DNA of 7,363 nt. Source: JAQBFJ01 sp032123435 (lineage in GTDB: Bacteria; Verrucomicrobiota; Kiritimatiellia; UBA8416; JAQBFJ01). Below the pieces are notes generated by a model. It saw only the letters and a list, made by a program, of their open reading frames with translations. It was not told where the DNA came from and searched no databases. Positions within the stretch are counted from its first letter, which is position 1, and each line of letters starts with the position of its first letter. The position numbers and the translations under genes were made by a program. The stretch lies in contig JAQBFJ010000274.1 of NCBI GenBank assembly GCA_032123435.1, positions 1 to 7,363 of the forward strand, given 5' to 3'. Below, piece after piece: positions 1 through 6,080 of this stretch.

Positions 1-141
1 AGGGGTAGGCAACTGAATCCGTGATGAACTCGCCGAATAAGAGTACTTTCTTCTGGTGACATGAAGGGCAGAACCAGCGTCCTTTACATGAGAACGCCAG
101 CAGGTAGTCCTTGTTGCATTTATCACAGTGGAGCCGGGCAA
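1..141 (-). CDS. IS91-family transposase, internal fragment of the N-terminal zinc-finger region
   Basis: Read on the minus strand from base 139 this gives about 46 codons beginning ARLHCDKC and continuing through LLAFSCKG and WFCPSCHQKK. This CxxC...C...CxxC pattern is the zinc-binding domain that precedes the HUH nuclease domain in IS91-like transposases. It is base-for-base the same as 7223-7363. The left end runs off the window. On the right, the transposase-like protein pattern stops at about base 141 and an RluA-family reading frame on the opposite strand takes over, so the usual residues ahead of the first CxxC are missing here. Seen: the identity and the cysteine pattern. Inferred: it is either the same locus as the right-hand transposase (circular or looped contig) or a second IS copy. 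Confidence 0.75.
   Translation of the reverse strand, partial: MPGSTVINATRTTCWRSHVKDAGSALHVTRRKYSYSASSSRIQLPTP
1..141. repeat. Left copy of a 141-bp exact terminal direct repeat
   Basis: Bases 1-141 match 7223-7363 without a mismatch, in the same orientation. The repeat lies inside the transposase coding sequence. A repeat that exactly fills both ends of a sequence usually means the assembler closed a loop in its graph, and 141 is a common largest k-mer setting. It may therefore reflect circularity or a repeated IS rather than a biological terminal repeat. Confidence 0.95.
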
Positions 142-409
142 TGGCGATTTCAGCCTGTTGGAAATCGAACTCCTTACTGGACGCAAGCACCAGATACGCG
201 TCCATCTCGCTGATCTCGGACATCCGGTTGTCGGCGACAGCAAATACGGCCCCGCAGACTCGCCATCGAAAATCATGGCGCTGCATGCCTTCAGACTTGA
301 GCTCACGCACCCCTTCTCAAAAGCACGGATGGTCTTCGAGGCTCCGATTCCCCACCTATTTACCCGGCTAATGGGCACAGAAGTAAGCCTACCGCAAACA
401 AACTGCTAA
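142..409 (+). CDS. RluA-family pseudouridine synthase, 3' fragment (5' part missing)
   Basis: The frame reads GDFSLLEIELLTGRKHQIR and then VHLADLGHPVVGDSKYG, the highly conserved C-terminal half of the RluA/RluC/RluD catalytic domain, and ends at TAA 407-409. Family members convert uridine to pseudouridine in rRNA or tRNA and are usually about 220-330 residues. Only about 88 residues remain here. The segment with the catalytic aspartate (the GRLD motif) is absent, so this piece cannot be an active enzyme. The frame stays open leftward into the IS-derived sequence, and a GTG at 128 could start a 93-residue hybrid, but that start lies inside transposase DNA and is not credible as native. The gene is either truly cut by the IS or cut by a contig junction. 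Which RluA subgroup it belongs to cannot be told from this part. Confidence 0.85.
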
Positions 410-490
410 TTCGCTCTCACAGGACAGGACGATCAAGACACCGTCCTCATTATTGAGGTTCCTATTAAGGCATTTCAACGGCAACTTTTT

Positions 491-519
491 TTGTTTTTTT
501 CATTTGATTTATGGATAAT
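491..519 (+). promoter_or_regulatory. Candidate sigma-70-type promoter for the surface protein gene
   Basis: TTGTTT at 491-496 and GATAAT at 514-519 are separated by 17 bases in a strongly AT-rich stretch containing long T runs. The expected transcription start near 526 leaves a leader of roughly 55-60 bases before the ATG at 584. Both hexamers are imperfect and AT-rich DNA gives chance matches, so this is a plausible guess only. Confidence 0.35.
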
Positions 520-572
520 ATTGTGTACGTTTCAATATTAAGGTCATGTAAATGTCTAGGGGCATCAAAAAA

Positions 573-579
573 AAGGAGG
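573..579 (+). promoter_or_regulatory. Strong Shine-Dalgarno site of the surface protein gene
   Basis: AAGGAGG lies four bases before the ATG at 584 and follows a run of eight A residues. It is the best ribosome binding site in the window and fixes the start of the 1013-codon gene. The spacing is at the short end of normal. Confidence 0.8.
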
Positions 580-583
580 CGTT

Positions 584-3500
584 ATGAAAAGGTATAGAGG
601 CGTGTCATATAAGGTCACATCGTTAATGATAATCGTAACGGTTTTTTGCTATGGCGCTTTCGCGAATGCCCAAGGGGCAGCGGAATCAACGACACAAAGT
701 GAGCCCGATGCCGTTTTGGAAGGTAACGGGGGGGTATCCCTGCCCGGAACAGCCATATTGACGCCCGGCATACTTGGAGGAGAGGATTACTTTGAAGGGC
801 GACTTGATTTCTTGGCCCCCCTGCTAAAAACAAAAGACGGTAACGGCATGCTTCTGGGAAATATGCGTACGGCGTTCGGTGATGAGGGTGAGCAAGAGTT
901 GAATGCTGGACTGCTTTATCGCCATTACATTAGTGACTACAATTCAATTCTTGGTGCCAATATTTTTTATGATGGCCGTTGGACACGACGGGATAGTCAG
1001 TTCAATCAGATGGGGTTAGGTATTGAATGCCTGACGGCATGGGTAGATGCGCGTGCTAACGTGTATCTTCCCGAGCAGGACAAGGATCTTATCTCGCGTG
1101 AGGAAAACACGGTCCTCGAAAGTTACAGTGATGTCACAACCTATGACGATTATACAAGAGACAACCAGATTCGCGAGCACAGCACAACGGTCAGTACACG
1201 AAACTACCGTACGGATATTTTCGAATTATATGAAACGCCGTTAAAAGGTTATGATGCCGAAATCGGCTTTAAACTGCCATTTGTATCAACAGACAACTTG
1301 GAGGCTCGCTTATTTGCCGGCTACTACGATTTCGAACCTAAATGGACCGGGAACGTCGCCAGCGACAATCAAATTTCAGGCGCAAAGGGTCGTCTCGAAA
1401 TTCGGGCTTGGAACAGTGTTTTTCTGAATGCCGAAATCTATGAGGATGATGCGCTCTACGGCAGCGAATACCTTTTGAGCTTCAATATCAGATTGCCGCT
1501 CGGCAAAGGCGCTCTCAAGGATACGTTTGGTGGCGATCGTAACGCCTGGCGCGGTGGCGAGACGGGACCGCTTCTGGTTTCTCAGCGCATGATGGAAATG
1601 GCTATACGTGATCCACAAGTTCAGATTCGGAACGAAATTTCGGATAGAGATGTTTTCAAAACAGAAACGTCGCGCAAGGAGCGGGATTACCTTTTGTATG
1701 ATGATGTTATCTTTGTGTATGGTGACAATGCAGCAGACCTTATCGAGAATGGTTCTGCCCTCCATCCGTTCGATGTGATTCAAGAAGGCGTAGATGCATC
1801 AGGCGAACGCAACATGCCGAATGTTTATGTTTATGGTGCTTCCAATCCCTATCGCGAGAACATTGACGTAGACGGCACTAGCATCCGTTTGATGGGCGAA
1901 GGAATGCGTGTAGGCAATGGTGACGCGCCCTCTCATGGGCATGGACGCCCAGTCATTGAAGGTCAGGCTGATAGTTTGCCTTCCGTTATTATGGCACAGA
2001 ATGCTTGCAGTGTTGCCATTGGCGGTTTCGAGATCACCGCTGCACCACATGCGGGAGGCGTCTTGCCCGAACATACATTTGGCCCCATGGTTGGCATAAT
2101 GGCAGATGACGTGGTTGAGCTTGATATCCGCGAAAACAAATTCCGTAACCTTGCTGCAGGGGTGGTGTCAATCTATCAAGGCGTTGAAGCGTTTGACCAT
2201 ACGATTGCCTACAATCAGTTTGATAATACAGGAATTGGTGTGGGAGCACTATATGGATCAAAAGGGACGGCTCGCATCGGCTTTAATACGATTCAGGATT
2301 CGATTCTAGGCGTTGGCGTTGCCGGCATCGCGATGACGGGGCGTGCAAACGTCGAGATCGGCGGCAACAGTATTGGCGGCGACACGGTTGATTTGGCTGG
2401 AATCCTGCCGTTTGACTTTTTTGTTGATATGATCGGGGTTCCTGCAGATCACCCAGCAACGCTTCCGATTCCAACTGTTGGTGGTGTACTGGCACTGGCA
2501 CTTCCTGATTCAGACATGAAGGTTAGTGTGTTTGATAACACCATCAATCAACCTGCTCTTGGTATTGCCGGTGCAGCTATTGCACCGGTGAGCACGTCTC
2601 CCGCAATTCTGGATTTTGAGGTCAGCGGGAACACGCTGGTTGGCGGAGGCCTTGACACCACTTATCAGTTGCTTGTGGATCACGTTGATCCGACCCATAG
2701 CGTTCTTCCGGCGACCCTGGGCGTTGACGGTGGCCTACTAGGCGTTGGCGCACTCTCAATGGGTGCTGGCGGACAGATGAATGCAACGATTGCCAACAAC
2801 TCAATCTCAGACTATATGATTGGTATCGGTGCCATTTCCGCTGCCGGCGGGCAGATGAATGATGCCCTTATTTCGCACAATAACCTGAAAGGAAATATCG
2901 TAGGTGCCTTTGGCCTGGCCATTGCCGACGCTGAGATGAAAAACCTGACGATTACAGGAAACACAATTGCCGAAGCCAACATTGGCAGCCTGAATCCACT
3001 GCTGGAATCACTTGGCGTTCCTTCGTTGTCTGACAGCACCGTGCCGATGCAGCTTCCCGAAATCGGACTTGCCGGAATTGGCGTAGTGGGGCTTTTTGAT
3101 GCGAACCTTGATGGTTTCACGATTACGGGCAATACCGTTAACGACAACCTGCTGGGCATTGGGGTATTAGCCTCCGAAGGAGCTACGGCTAATGGCGGTC
3201 AGATCAGCGGTAATGTCCTTAATAACAATATTTTGGGCATTGCAGGTATAAGCCTATATAAAGCTGAGATGCATAATCTTGATATCAGCGAGAATACCGT
3301 TATTGGTGGTGGCGCGCTCGGCGCAATTGACGGAATATTGGGCGGCGATCCGCTGGCATCTGCAGGGTTCGATCCCGGATTGGCAGGTATTGCCGTAGTG
3401 GGGACACGCACGGACTCGCTGGATGATTTTACCATTCAAAATAATCAAGTCGCAAATCACTTCCTAGGCATAGCGGTATTGAGCGATGATGCTGGAAATA

Positions 3501-3625
3501 GCTGGGGCGGCGATGTTTCCAATAACGACATTGCAGATAATGAAATCCCCGCCATCTCGTTGGACTTGAACACGGGGAATCAACTTCCGCTGGCAGTGGT
3601 TGATATCCATGACAACATCGACTAA
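584..3625 (+). CDS. Inverse autotransporter (type Ve) with N-terminal beta-barrel and beta-helix passenger
   Basis: Predicted surface-exposed outer-membrane protein of 1013 residues. Residues 1-29 are a signal peptide: basic KRYRGVSYK, hydrophobic core, cleavage after ANA. Residues about 62-308 match the intimin/invasin barrel family, with LNAGLLYRHY (106-115), ILGANIFYDGRW (122-133), GLGIECLTAWVDARANVYLP (144-163), KGYDAEIGFKLP (221-232) and closing strand LLSFNIRLPLG (297-307). A charged, threonine-rich stretch (about 165-220) interrupts the barrel and may be a large loop. After a linker, NGSALHPFDVIQEGV (389-403) opens a right-handed parallel beta-helix with an asparagine ladder (GNTI, NNSI, HNNL, GNTV, ENTV and similar), running to the last residue. 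No LysM domain and no C-terminal Ig or lectin domain is visible, unlike classical intimins. Ligand unknown; adhesion or glycan binding is only a guess. Monocistronic, with its own promoter and terminator. Confidence 0.88.
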   Translation: MKRYRGVSYKVTSLMIIVTVFCYGAFANAQGAAESTTQSEPDAVLEGNGGVSLPGTAILTPGILGGEDYFEGRLDFLAPLLKTKDGNGMLLGNMRTAFGDEGEQELNAGLLYRHYISDYNSILGANIFYDGRWTRRDSQFNQMGLGIECLTAWVDARANVYLPEQDKDLISREENTVLESYSDVTTYDDYTRDNQIREHSTTVSTRNYRTDIFELYETPLKGYDAEIGFKLPFVSTDNLEARLFAGYYDFEPKWTGNVASDNQISGAKGRLEIRAWNSVFLNAEIYEDDALYGSEYLLSFNIRLPLGKGALKDTFGGDRNAWRGGETGPLLVSQRMMEMAIRDPQVQIRNEISDRDVFKTETSRKERDYLLYDDVIFVYGDNAADLIENGSALHPFDVIQEGVDASGERNMPNVYVYGASNPYRENIDVDGTSIRLMGEGMRVGNGDAPSHGHGRPVIEGQADSLPSVIMAQNACSVAIGGFEITAAPHAGGVLPEHTFGPMVGIMADDVVELDIRENKFRNLAAGVVSIYQGVEAFDHTIAYNQFDNTGIGVGALYGSKGTARIGFNTIQDSILGVGVAGIAMTGRANVEIGGNSIGGDTVDLAGILPFDFFVDMIGVPADHPATLPIPTVGGVLALALPDSDMKVSVFDNTINQPALGIAGAAIAPVSTSPAILDFEVSGNTLVGGGLDTTYQLLVDHVDPTHSVLPATLGVDGGLLGVGALSMGAGGQMNATIANNSISDYMIGIGAISAAGGQMNDALISHNNLKGNIVGAFGLAIADAEMKNLTITGNTIAEANIGSLNPLLESLGVPSLSDSTVPMQLPEIGLAGIGVVGLFDANLDGFTITGNTVNDNLLGIGVLASEGATANGGQISGNVLNNNILGIAGISLYKAEMHNLDISENTVIGGGALGAIDGILGGDPLASAGFDPGLAGIAVVGTRTDSLDDFTIQNNQVANHFLGIAVLSDDAGNSWGGDVSNNDIADNEIPAISLDLNTGNQLPLAVVDIHDNID

Positions 3626-3636
3626 GCAATTTGCTG

Positions 3637-3674
3637 AAAAAAGCGCTTCGTGACAATTCACGAGGCGCTTTTTT
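3637..3674 (+). terminator. Rho-independent terminator after the surface protein gene
   Basis: A 16-base arm (3637-3652, A6 then GCGCTTCGTG) pairs with 3659-3674 (CACGAGGCGC then T6) around a six-base loop, with one G-U wobble. It begins 12 bases after the stop codon. Because A and T runs flank both arms it could work in both directions, but no minus-strand gene approaches it. Confidence 0.93.
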
Positions 3675-3687
3675 GTTCCCATTCGAT

Positions 3688-3717
3688 TGCTGATTTCATC
3701 AATTTTCAGCAGTTTTT
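3688..3717 (+). other. Second, weaker hairpin plus T run in the rpmE leader
   Basis: TGCTGA (3688-3693) and TCAGCA (3706-3711) form a perfect six-base stem with a 12-base loop, followed by G and five T residues. It could be a backup terminator or a structure in the rpmE leader. A stem this short may also be chance. Nothing else is recognisable between 3718 and the rpmE start; possible promoter hexamers TTGCAT (3721-3726) and TAGTTT (3744-3749) are poor. Confidence 0.3.
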
Positions 3718-3784
3718 AGCTTGCATTCCGGATGGCAACACTGTAGTTTGCCTATCTTTCAGTTTAAGCAAGGGATTTAGTACC

Positions 3785-3991
3785 ATGAAAAAAGACATCC
3801 ATCCAAAATATGACATGACCACGATCACATGCGCCTGCGGTAACGTCACGGAAGTACGTTCCACCGGCAAGGATATGCATGTGAACGTTTGCTCGAGTTG
3901 CCACCCGTTCTATACGGGCAAATCAACACTCCTTGATACAGAGGGCCGTGTCGAGCAGTTTAATCGTCGTTACGGCCGCAAACTGGCCTAG
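3785..3991 (+). CDS. rpmE: 50S ribosomal protein L31 (zinc-binding form)
   Basis: A 68-residue protein starting MKKDIHPKYDMTTITCACGN, with VCSSCHPFYTGK in the middle and GRVEQFNRRYG near the end: a full-length bacterial L31. L31 sits on the large subunit at the central protuberance and helps bridge the two subunits. Cysteines at 16, 18, 36 and 39 are the zinc-binding set of the C+ type, as opposed to the zinc-free paralogue made under zinc starvation. The ATG at 3785 is chosen because the protein then aligns with the family from residue 1; a weak AAGGGA lies nine bases upstream at 3770-3775. The frame is open further upstream to about 3650, but that stretch overlaps the terminator and has no L31 character. 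prfA follows 82 bases downstream, a pairing seen in many bacteria. Confidence 0.97.
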   Translation: MKKDIHPKYDMTTITCACGNVTEVRSTGKDMHVNVCSSCHPFYTGKSTLLDTEGRVEQFNRRYGRKLA

Positions 3992-4002
3992 CGTTGCGAA
4001 AG

Positions 4003-4042
4003 AAGGGTCAGGGCGGCAACATGCCGTTTTCTGGCCCTTTTT
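4003..4042 (+). terminator. Terminator-like hairpin between rpmE and prfA
   Basis: AAGGGTCAG (4003-4011) pairs with CTGGCCCTT (4031-4039) with one G-U wobble, an inner CGGC/GCCG stem (4014-4017 with 4023-4026) closes on a five-base loop, and the T run continues to 4042. It has the form of an intrinsic terminator and starts 11 bases after the rpmE stop. It also ends only 31 bases before the prfA start, so it would end or attenuate rpmE transcripts before prfA, unless prfA has its own promoter in this very short space. Confidence 0.75.
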
Positions 4043-4073
4043 GTGTCTGTATTCGGTGACGCTGGGAAAAACC

Positions 4074-5156
4074 ATGATCGAACCTGCTTTAATCGATAGA
4101 GTTCTGTTCCGGGTGCCCCAGATTGAAGCCATACTCTCCGATCCGGCAACCGCCGCCGACCAAAAGCGTTTTCGTAAGCTGATCAAGGAACATTCCCATT
4201 TAAAGCGGGTCGCCGACAAAGCGGCACACTACCGGACGCTGACGCAGCGTATCGACGAAAATCATACGATGCTCGCCGACAACGACGATCCAGAACTGGC
4301 GGAATTGGCGCAGGCGGAGTTGGATGAGAGCGAGGCGGCGTTGCCAGCGGCCGAGAAAGCCCTGCGCCTGAGTTTGCTACCGCCCGATCCAGACGACAAT
4401 CGGAATGCCATCATGGAAATCCGCGCGGGCACCGGCGGGGACGAAGCCGCCCTCTTTGCGGGTGATCTGTACCGGATGTACACACGCTATTGCGATGAGC
4501 ACGGCTGGAAAACCGGTATCGTGGAAGCCAATCAAAGCGAACTGGGCGGCTACAAGGAAGTCATTTTTACCGTCACGGGAGATGGTGTCTACGGAACCAT
4601 GCGCTACGAGAGCGGCACACACCGCGTGCAGCGGGTGCCACAGACCGAGACGCAAGGACGGATTCACACCTCGGCCGCCACGGTTGCCGTGTTCCCGGAA
4701 GTCGAGGAGGAGGACGACTTCGACGTTCCTCCGGACGAAATCCGCATCGATATTTTCCGATCTTCGGGCCCCGGAGGACAAAGCGTTAACACGACTGACT
4801 CCGCTGTACGCTTAACGCATATACCGACGGGCGTAACGGTTCAATGTCAGGATGAAAAGTCACAGCATCGAAACCGTGAAAAAGCAATGGTGGTATTGAA
4901 GGCGCGCCTGCTCGACCACAAACTACGCGAGGAAGCCGAGAAACAGGGGGCGGCGAGACGCCTACAGATTGGCACCGGCGATCGTAGCGAACGCATCCGC
5001 ACCTACAATTTCCCGCAGAATCGCCTAACCGACCACCGCATCAACCTGACGCTCTACAGCTTGGACCGCATCGTGGAGGGACAGCTCGATGACGTCATCG
5101 GACCGCTACACGAACACAACGTGGAAGCGCGCTTGAATACCGAACTGGGCGGCTAA
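4074..5156 (+). CDS. prfA: Peptide chain release factor 1 (RF1)
   Basis: A 360-residue protein, exactly the usual RF1 length. RF1 recognises UAA and UAG stop codons in the ribosomal A site and triggers hydrolysis of the peptidyl-tRNA. The N-terminal helical domain (about 1-100) precedes the codon-recognition region with the P-x-T tripeptide, here PQT at 189-191 inside QRVPQTETQGRIHTSA; RF2 would have SPF. The catalytic GGQ is at 234-236 in SSGPGGQSVNTTDSAVRLTH, and GTGDRSERIRTYNFPQNRLT (300-319) is a further family block. The ATG at 4074 gives the family-like start MIEPALIDRV; the open frame reaches back to 3933 but that part overlaps rpmE. Only a weak GGGAAA precedes the start. prmC (the GGQ methyltransferase gene), often next, is absent; nagB follows on the other strand. 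Confidence 0.97.
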   Translation: MIEPALIDRVLFRVPQIEAILSDPATAADQKRFRKLIKEHSHLKRVADKAAHYRTLTQRIDENHTMLADNDDPELAELAQAELDESEAALPAAEKALRLSLLPPDPDDNRNAIMEIRAGTGGDEAALFAGDLYRMYTRYCDEHGWKTGIVEANQSELGGYKEVIFTVTGDGVYGTMRYESGTHRVQRVPQTETQGRIHTSAATVAVFPEVEEEDDFDVPPDEIRIDIFRSSGPGGQSVNTTDSAVRLTHIPTGVTVQCQDEKSQHRNREKAMVVLKARLLDHKLREEAEKQGAARRLQIGTGDRSERIRTYNFPQNRLTDHRINLTLYSLDRIVEGQLDDVIGPLHEHNVEARLNTELGG

Positions 5157-5158
5157 CC

Positions 5159-5260
5159 CCATTTCGACTTTCAACGCTTCCCCTTGCAGAACATCAGCCT
5201 TTCGCCCCATTCGCTCCATTCGCGGTTAACCCCTTCCGAACACAAGCCATTTCGACTTTC
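5159..5260. repeat. 14-bp direct repeat in the prfA-nagB gap
   Basis: CCATTTCGACTTTC occurs at 5159-5172 and again at 5247-5260, on either side of a pyrimidine-rich stretch. The surrounding words CTAACCCC (5153-5160) and TTAACCCC (5226-5233) are also alike. The two genes converge here and no GC-rich terminator hairpin is visible. The repeat may be a decayed duplication or low-complexity chance; function unknown. Confidence 0.55.
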
Positions 5261-5270
5261 GACTCTTTTC

Positions 5271-5936
5271 CTAATGCTGCTGCCACTCCGGCTTGTTGCT
5301 GTAAACCCAGCGGTAATAATCAGCCTTGGCTAATCCCGCCGCCGAAGCGTCATCCAGGAACACATGCGCACGGGGATGAAACTGCAACGCCGAGGCAGGC
5401 ATCATGGCGCAAACCGGTCCCTCAACCGATTGGGAAACCGCATCTGCCTTGCTGGCCCCGAACGCCAGCATAATCACCTGCCGGCAGTCCATGATCGTGC
5501 CGATTCCCATCGTGATCACATGATGCGGCTGCTCGGACGGATCCGCAAAAAAACGTGCATTGTCCGAAAGTGTCTGTTGCGTGAGCGTCTTGATACGGGT
5601 GCGTGACGCCAGCGAGGAGCTCGGCTCGTTGAATCCCACGTGACCGTCGGTCCCGATCCCCAGCACCTGTAGATCGATACCACCAGCCTCACAAATAGCC
5701 TGTTCGTAAGTCTCACAGAAGGCAGGCACATCCGCTGTCATGCCATCCGGGACATGAATGCGATCAGGCGAGATGTTGATGTGGTTGAAAAGATTCTCGA
5801 ACATGAAACGACGATAGGACTGTGGATGGTCGGGAGCTAACCCGATGTACTCGTCTAGGTTGAACGTCGTCACCTGACTAAAATCGAGTCCGACTGATAG
5901 GACTTTGCTTTTAGCCTCACCAATCACATTACCCAC
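5271..5936 (-). CDS. nagB: Glucosamine-6-phosphate deaminase, N-terminally truncated
   Basis: NagB turns glucosamine-6-phosphate into fructose-6-phosphate and ammonia in amino-sugar catabolism in the cytoplasm. Visible family motifs are VTTFNLDEYIGL (22-33), GIGTDGHVGFNEP (93-105) and SSLASRTRIKTLT (107-119). The last is NagB-like and argues against 6-phosphogluconolactonase. Active-site equivalents are present: D28 in LDEY, D97 and H99 in DGH, E104 in FNEP, and K163. With a GTG at 5936 the protein is 221 residues, against about 240-270 usually. The N-terminal third of the sugar-phosphate site, with the GSTP/GGTP loop, is missing. Homology begins only at about residue 17 (GLDFSQV), and an in-frame TAA stands four codons upstream of the GTG. 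No missing N-terminus is found in the other frames up to the transposase gene. The gene is therefore probably broken, with the IS as the likely cause. Confidence 0.85.
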   Translation of the reverse strand: MGNVIGEAKSKVLSVGLDFSQVTTFNLDEYIGLAPDHPQSYRRFMFENLFNHINISPDRIHVPDGMTADVPAFCETYEQAICEAGGIDLQVLGIGTDGHVGFNEPSSSLASRTRIKTLTQQTLSDNARFFADPSEQPHHVITMGIGTIMDCRQVIMLAFGASKADAVSQSVEGPVCAMMPASALQFHPRAHVFLDDASAAGLAKADYYRWVYSNKPEWQQH

Positions 5937-6080
5937 AATTAGCCGTTAAACTTGCTTAATGCAGAAATATTAGTCACACAGTGGGCAGATTGCAAGGGTA
6001 AAGCGGCCGGTTAGGAGCCCATAATCTAGAATCGTGCAGAAATGCCGGCCACAAGGTCTTTTTCAGGCACACCTCATCCA
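5937..6080 (-). mobile_element. Candidate 3' (oriIS) end region of the IS91-like element
   Basis: This gap lies between the transposase stop and the nagB fragment, where an IS91-type element would carry its replication-origin end. It holds GGCCGG at 6005-6010 and CCGGCC at 6045-6050, a six-base inverted repeat with a 34-base spacer. Just beyond, at 5993-5996, is CAAG (CTTG in the transposase direction), one of the tetranucleotides known as IS91-family targets. A nine-base direct repeat TGCAGAAAT is at 5960-5968 and 6035-6043. From these the element could end near 5997, but the true boundary is not proven and could lie anywhere up to the nagB homology at about 5890. Confidence 0.35.

Larger units (their letters stand above)
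410..583 (+). other. Intergenic region before the surface protein gene
   Basis: No gene is seen in this gap of 174 bases. Near its start, AGGACG (426-431) can pair with CGTCCT (442-447), and CCTCA (445-449) with TGAGG (454-458). The two stems share bases and exclude each other. No T run follows directly, so neither is a convincing terminator for the rluA-like gene. The rest is AT-rich with T runs at 484-500 and contains the candidate promoter and the ribosome binding site. Confidence 0.5.

Noticed and set aside
189..191. PQT in place of PAT or PVT in RF1 (protein residues 189-191) as a sign of altered stop-codon reading
   Set aside because: The middle position of the P-x-T motif varies among RF1 proteins, and P and T are kept. 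UAA and UAG both end genes in this window, so there is no sign of recoding. The coordinates given here are protein residues of the prfA product.
421..470. Riboswitch or attenuator before the surface protein gene
   Set aside because: The two short mutually exclusive stems (426-447 and 445-458) resemble no riboswitch class I know, lie upstream of the likely promoter, and lack an adjacent T run.
1376..2804. Minus-strand open frames inside the surface protein gene (60-135 codons)
   Set aside because: They show no recognisable motif, no good ribosome binding site, and lie wholly within a strongly supported gene. They are frame shadows.
3650..3784. Upstream extension of rpmE to 113 residues
   Set aside because: The extension starts inside the terminator of the preceding gene and has no L31 similarity. 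ATG 3785 matches the usual L31 start.
3933..4073. Upstream extension of prfA to give a 407-residue protein
   Set aside because: It would overlap the end of rpmE in another frame, run through the terminator-like hairpin, and add residues not found in RF1. The ATG at 4074 gives the exact family length and start.
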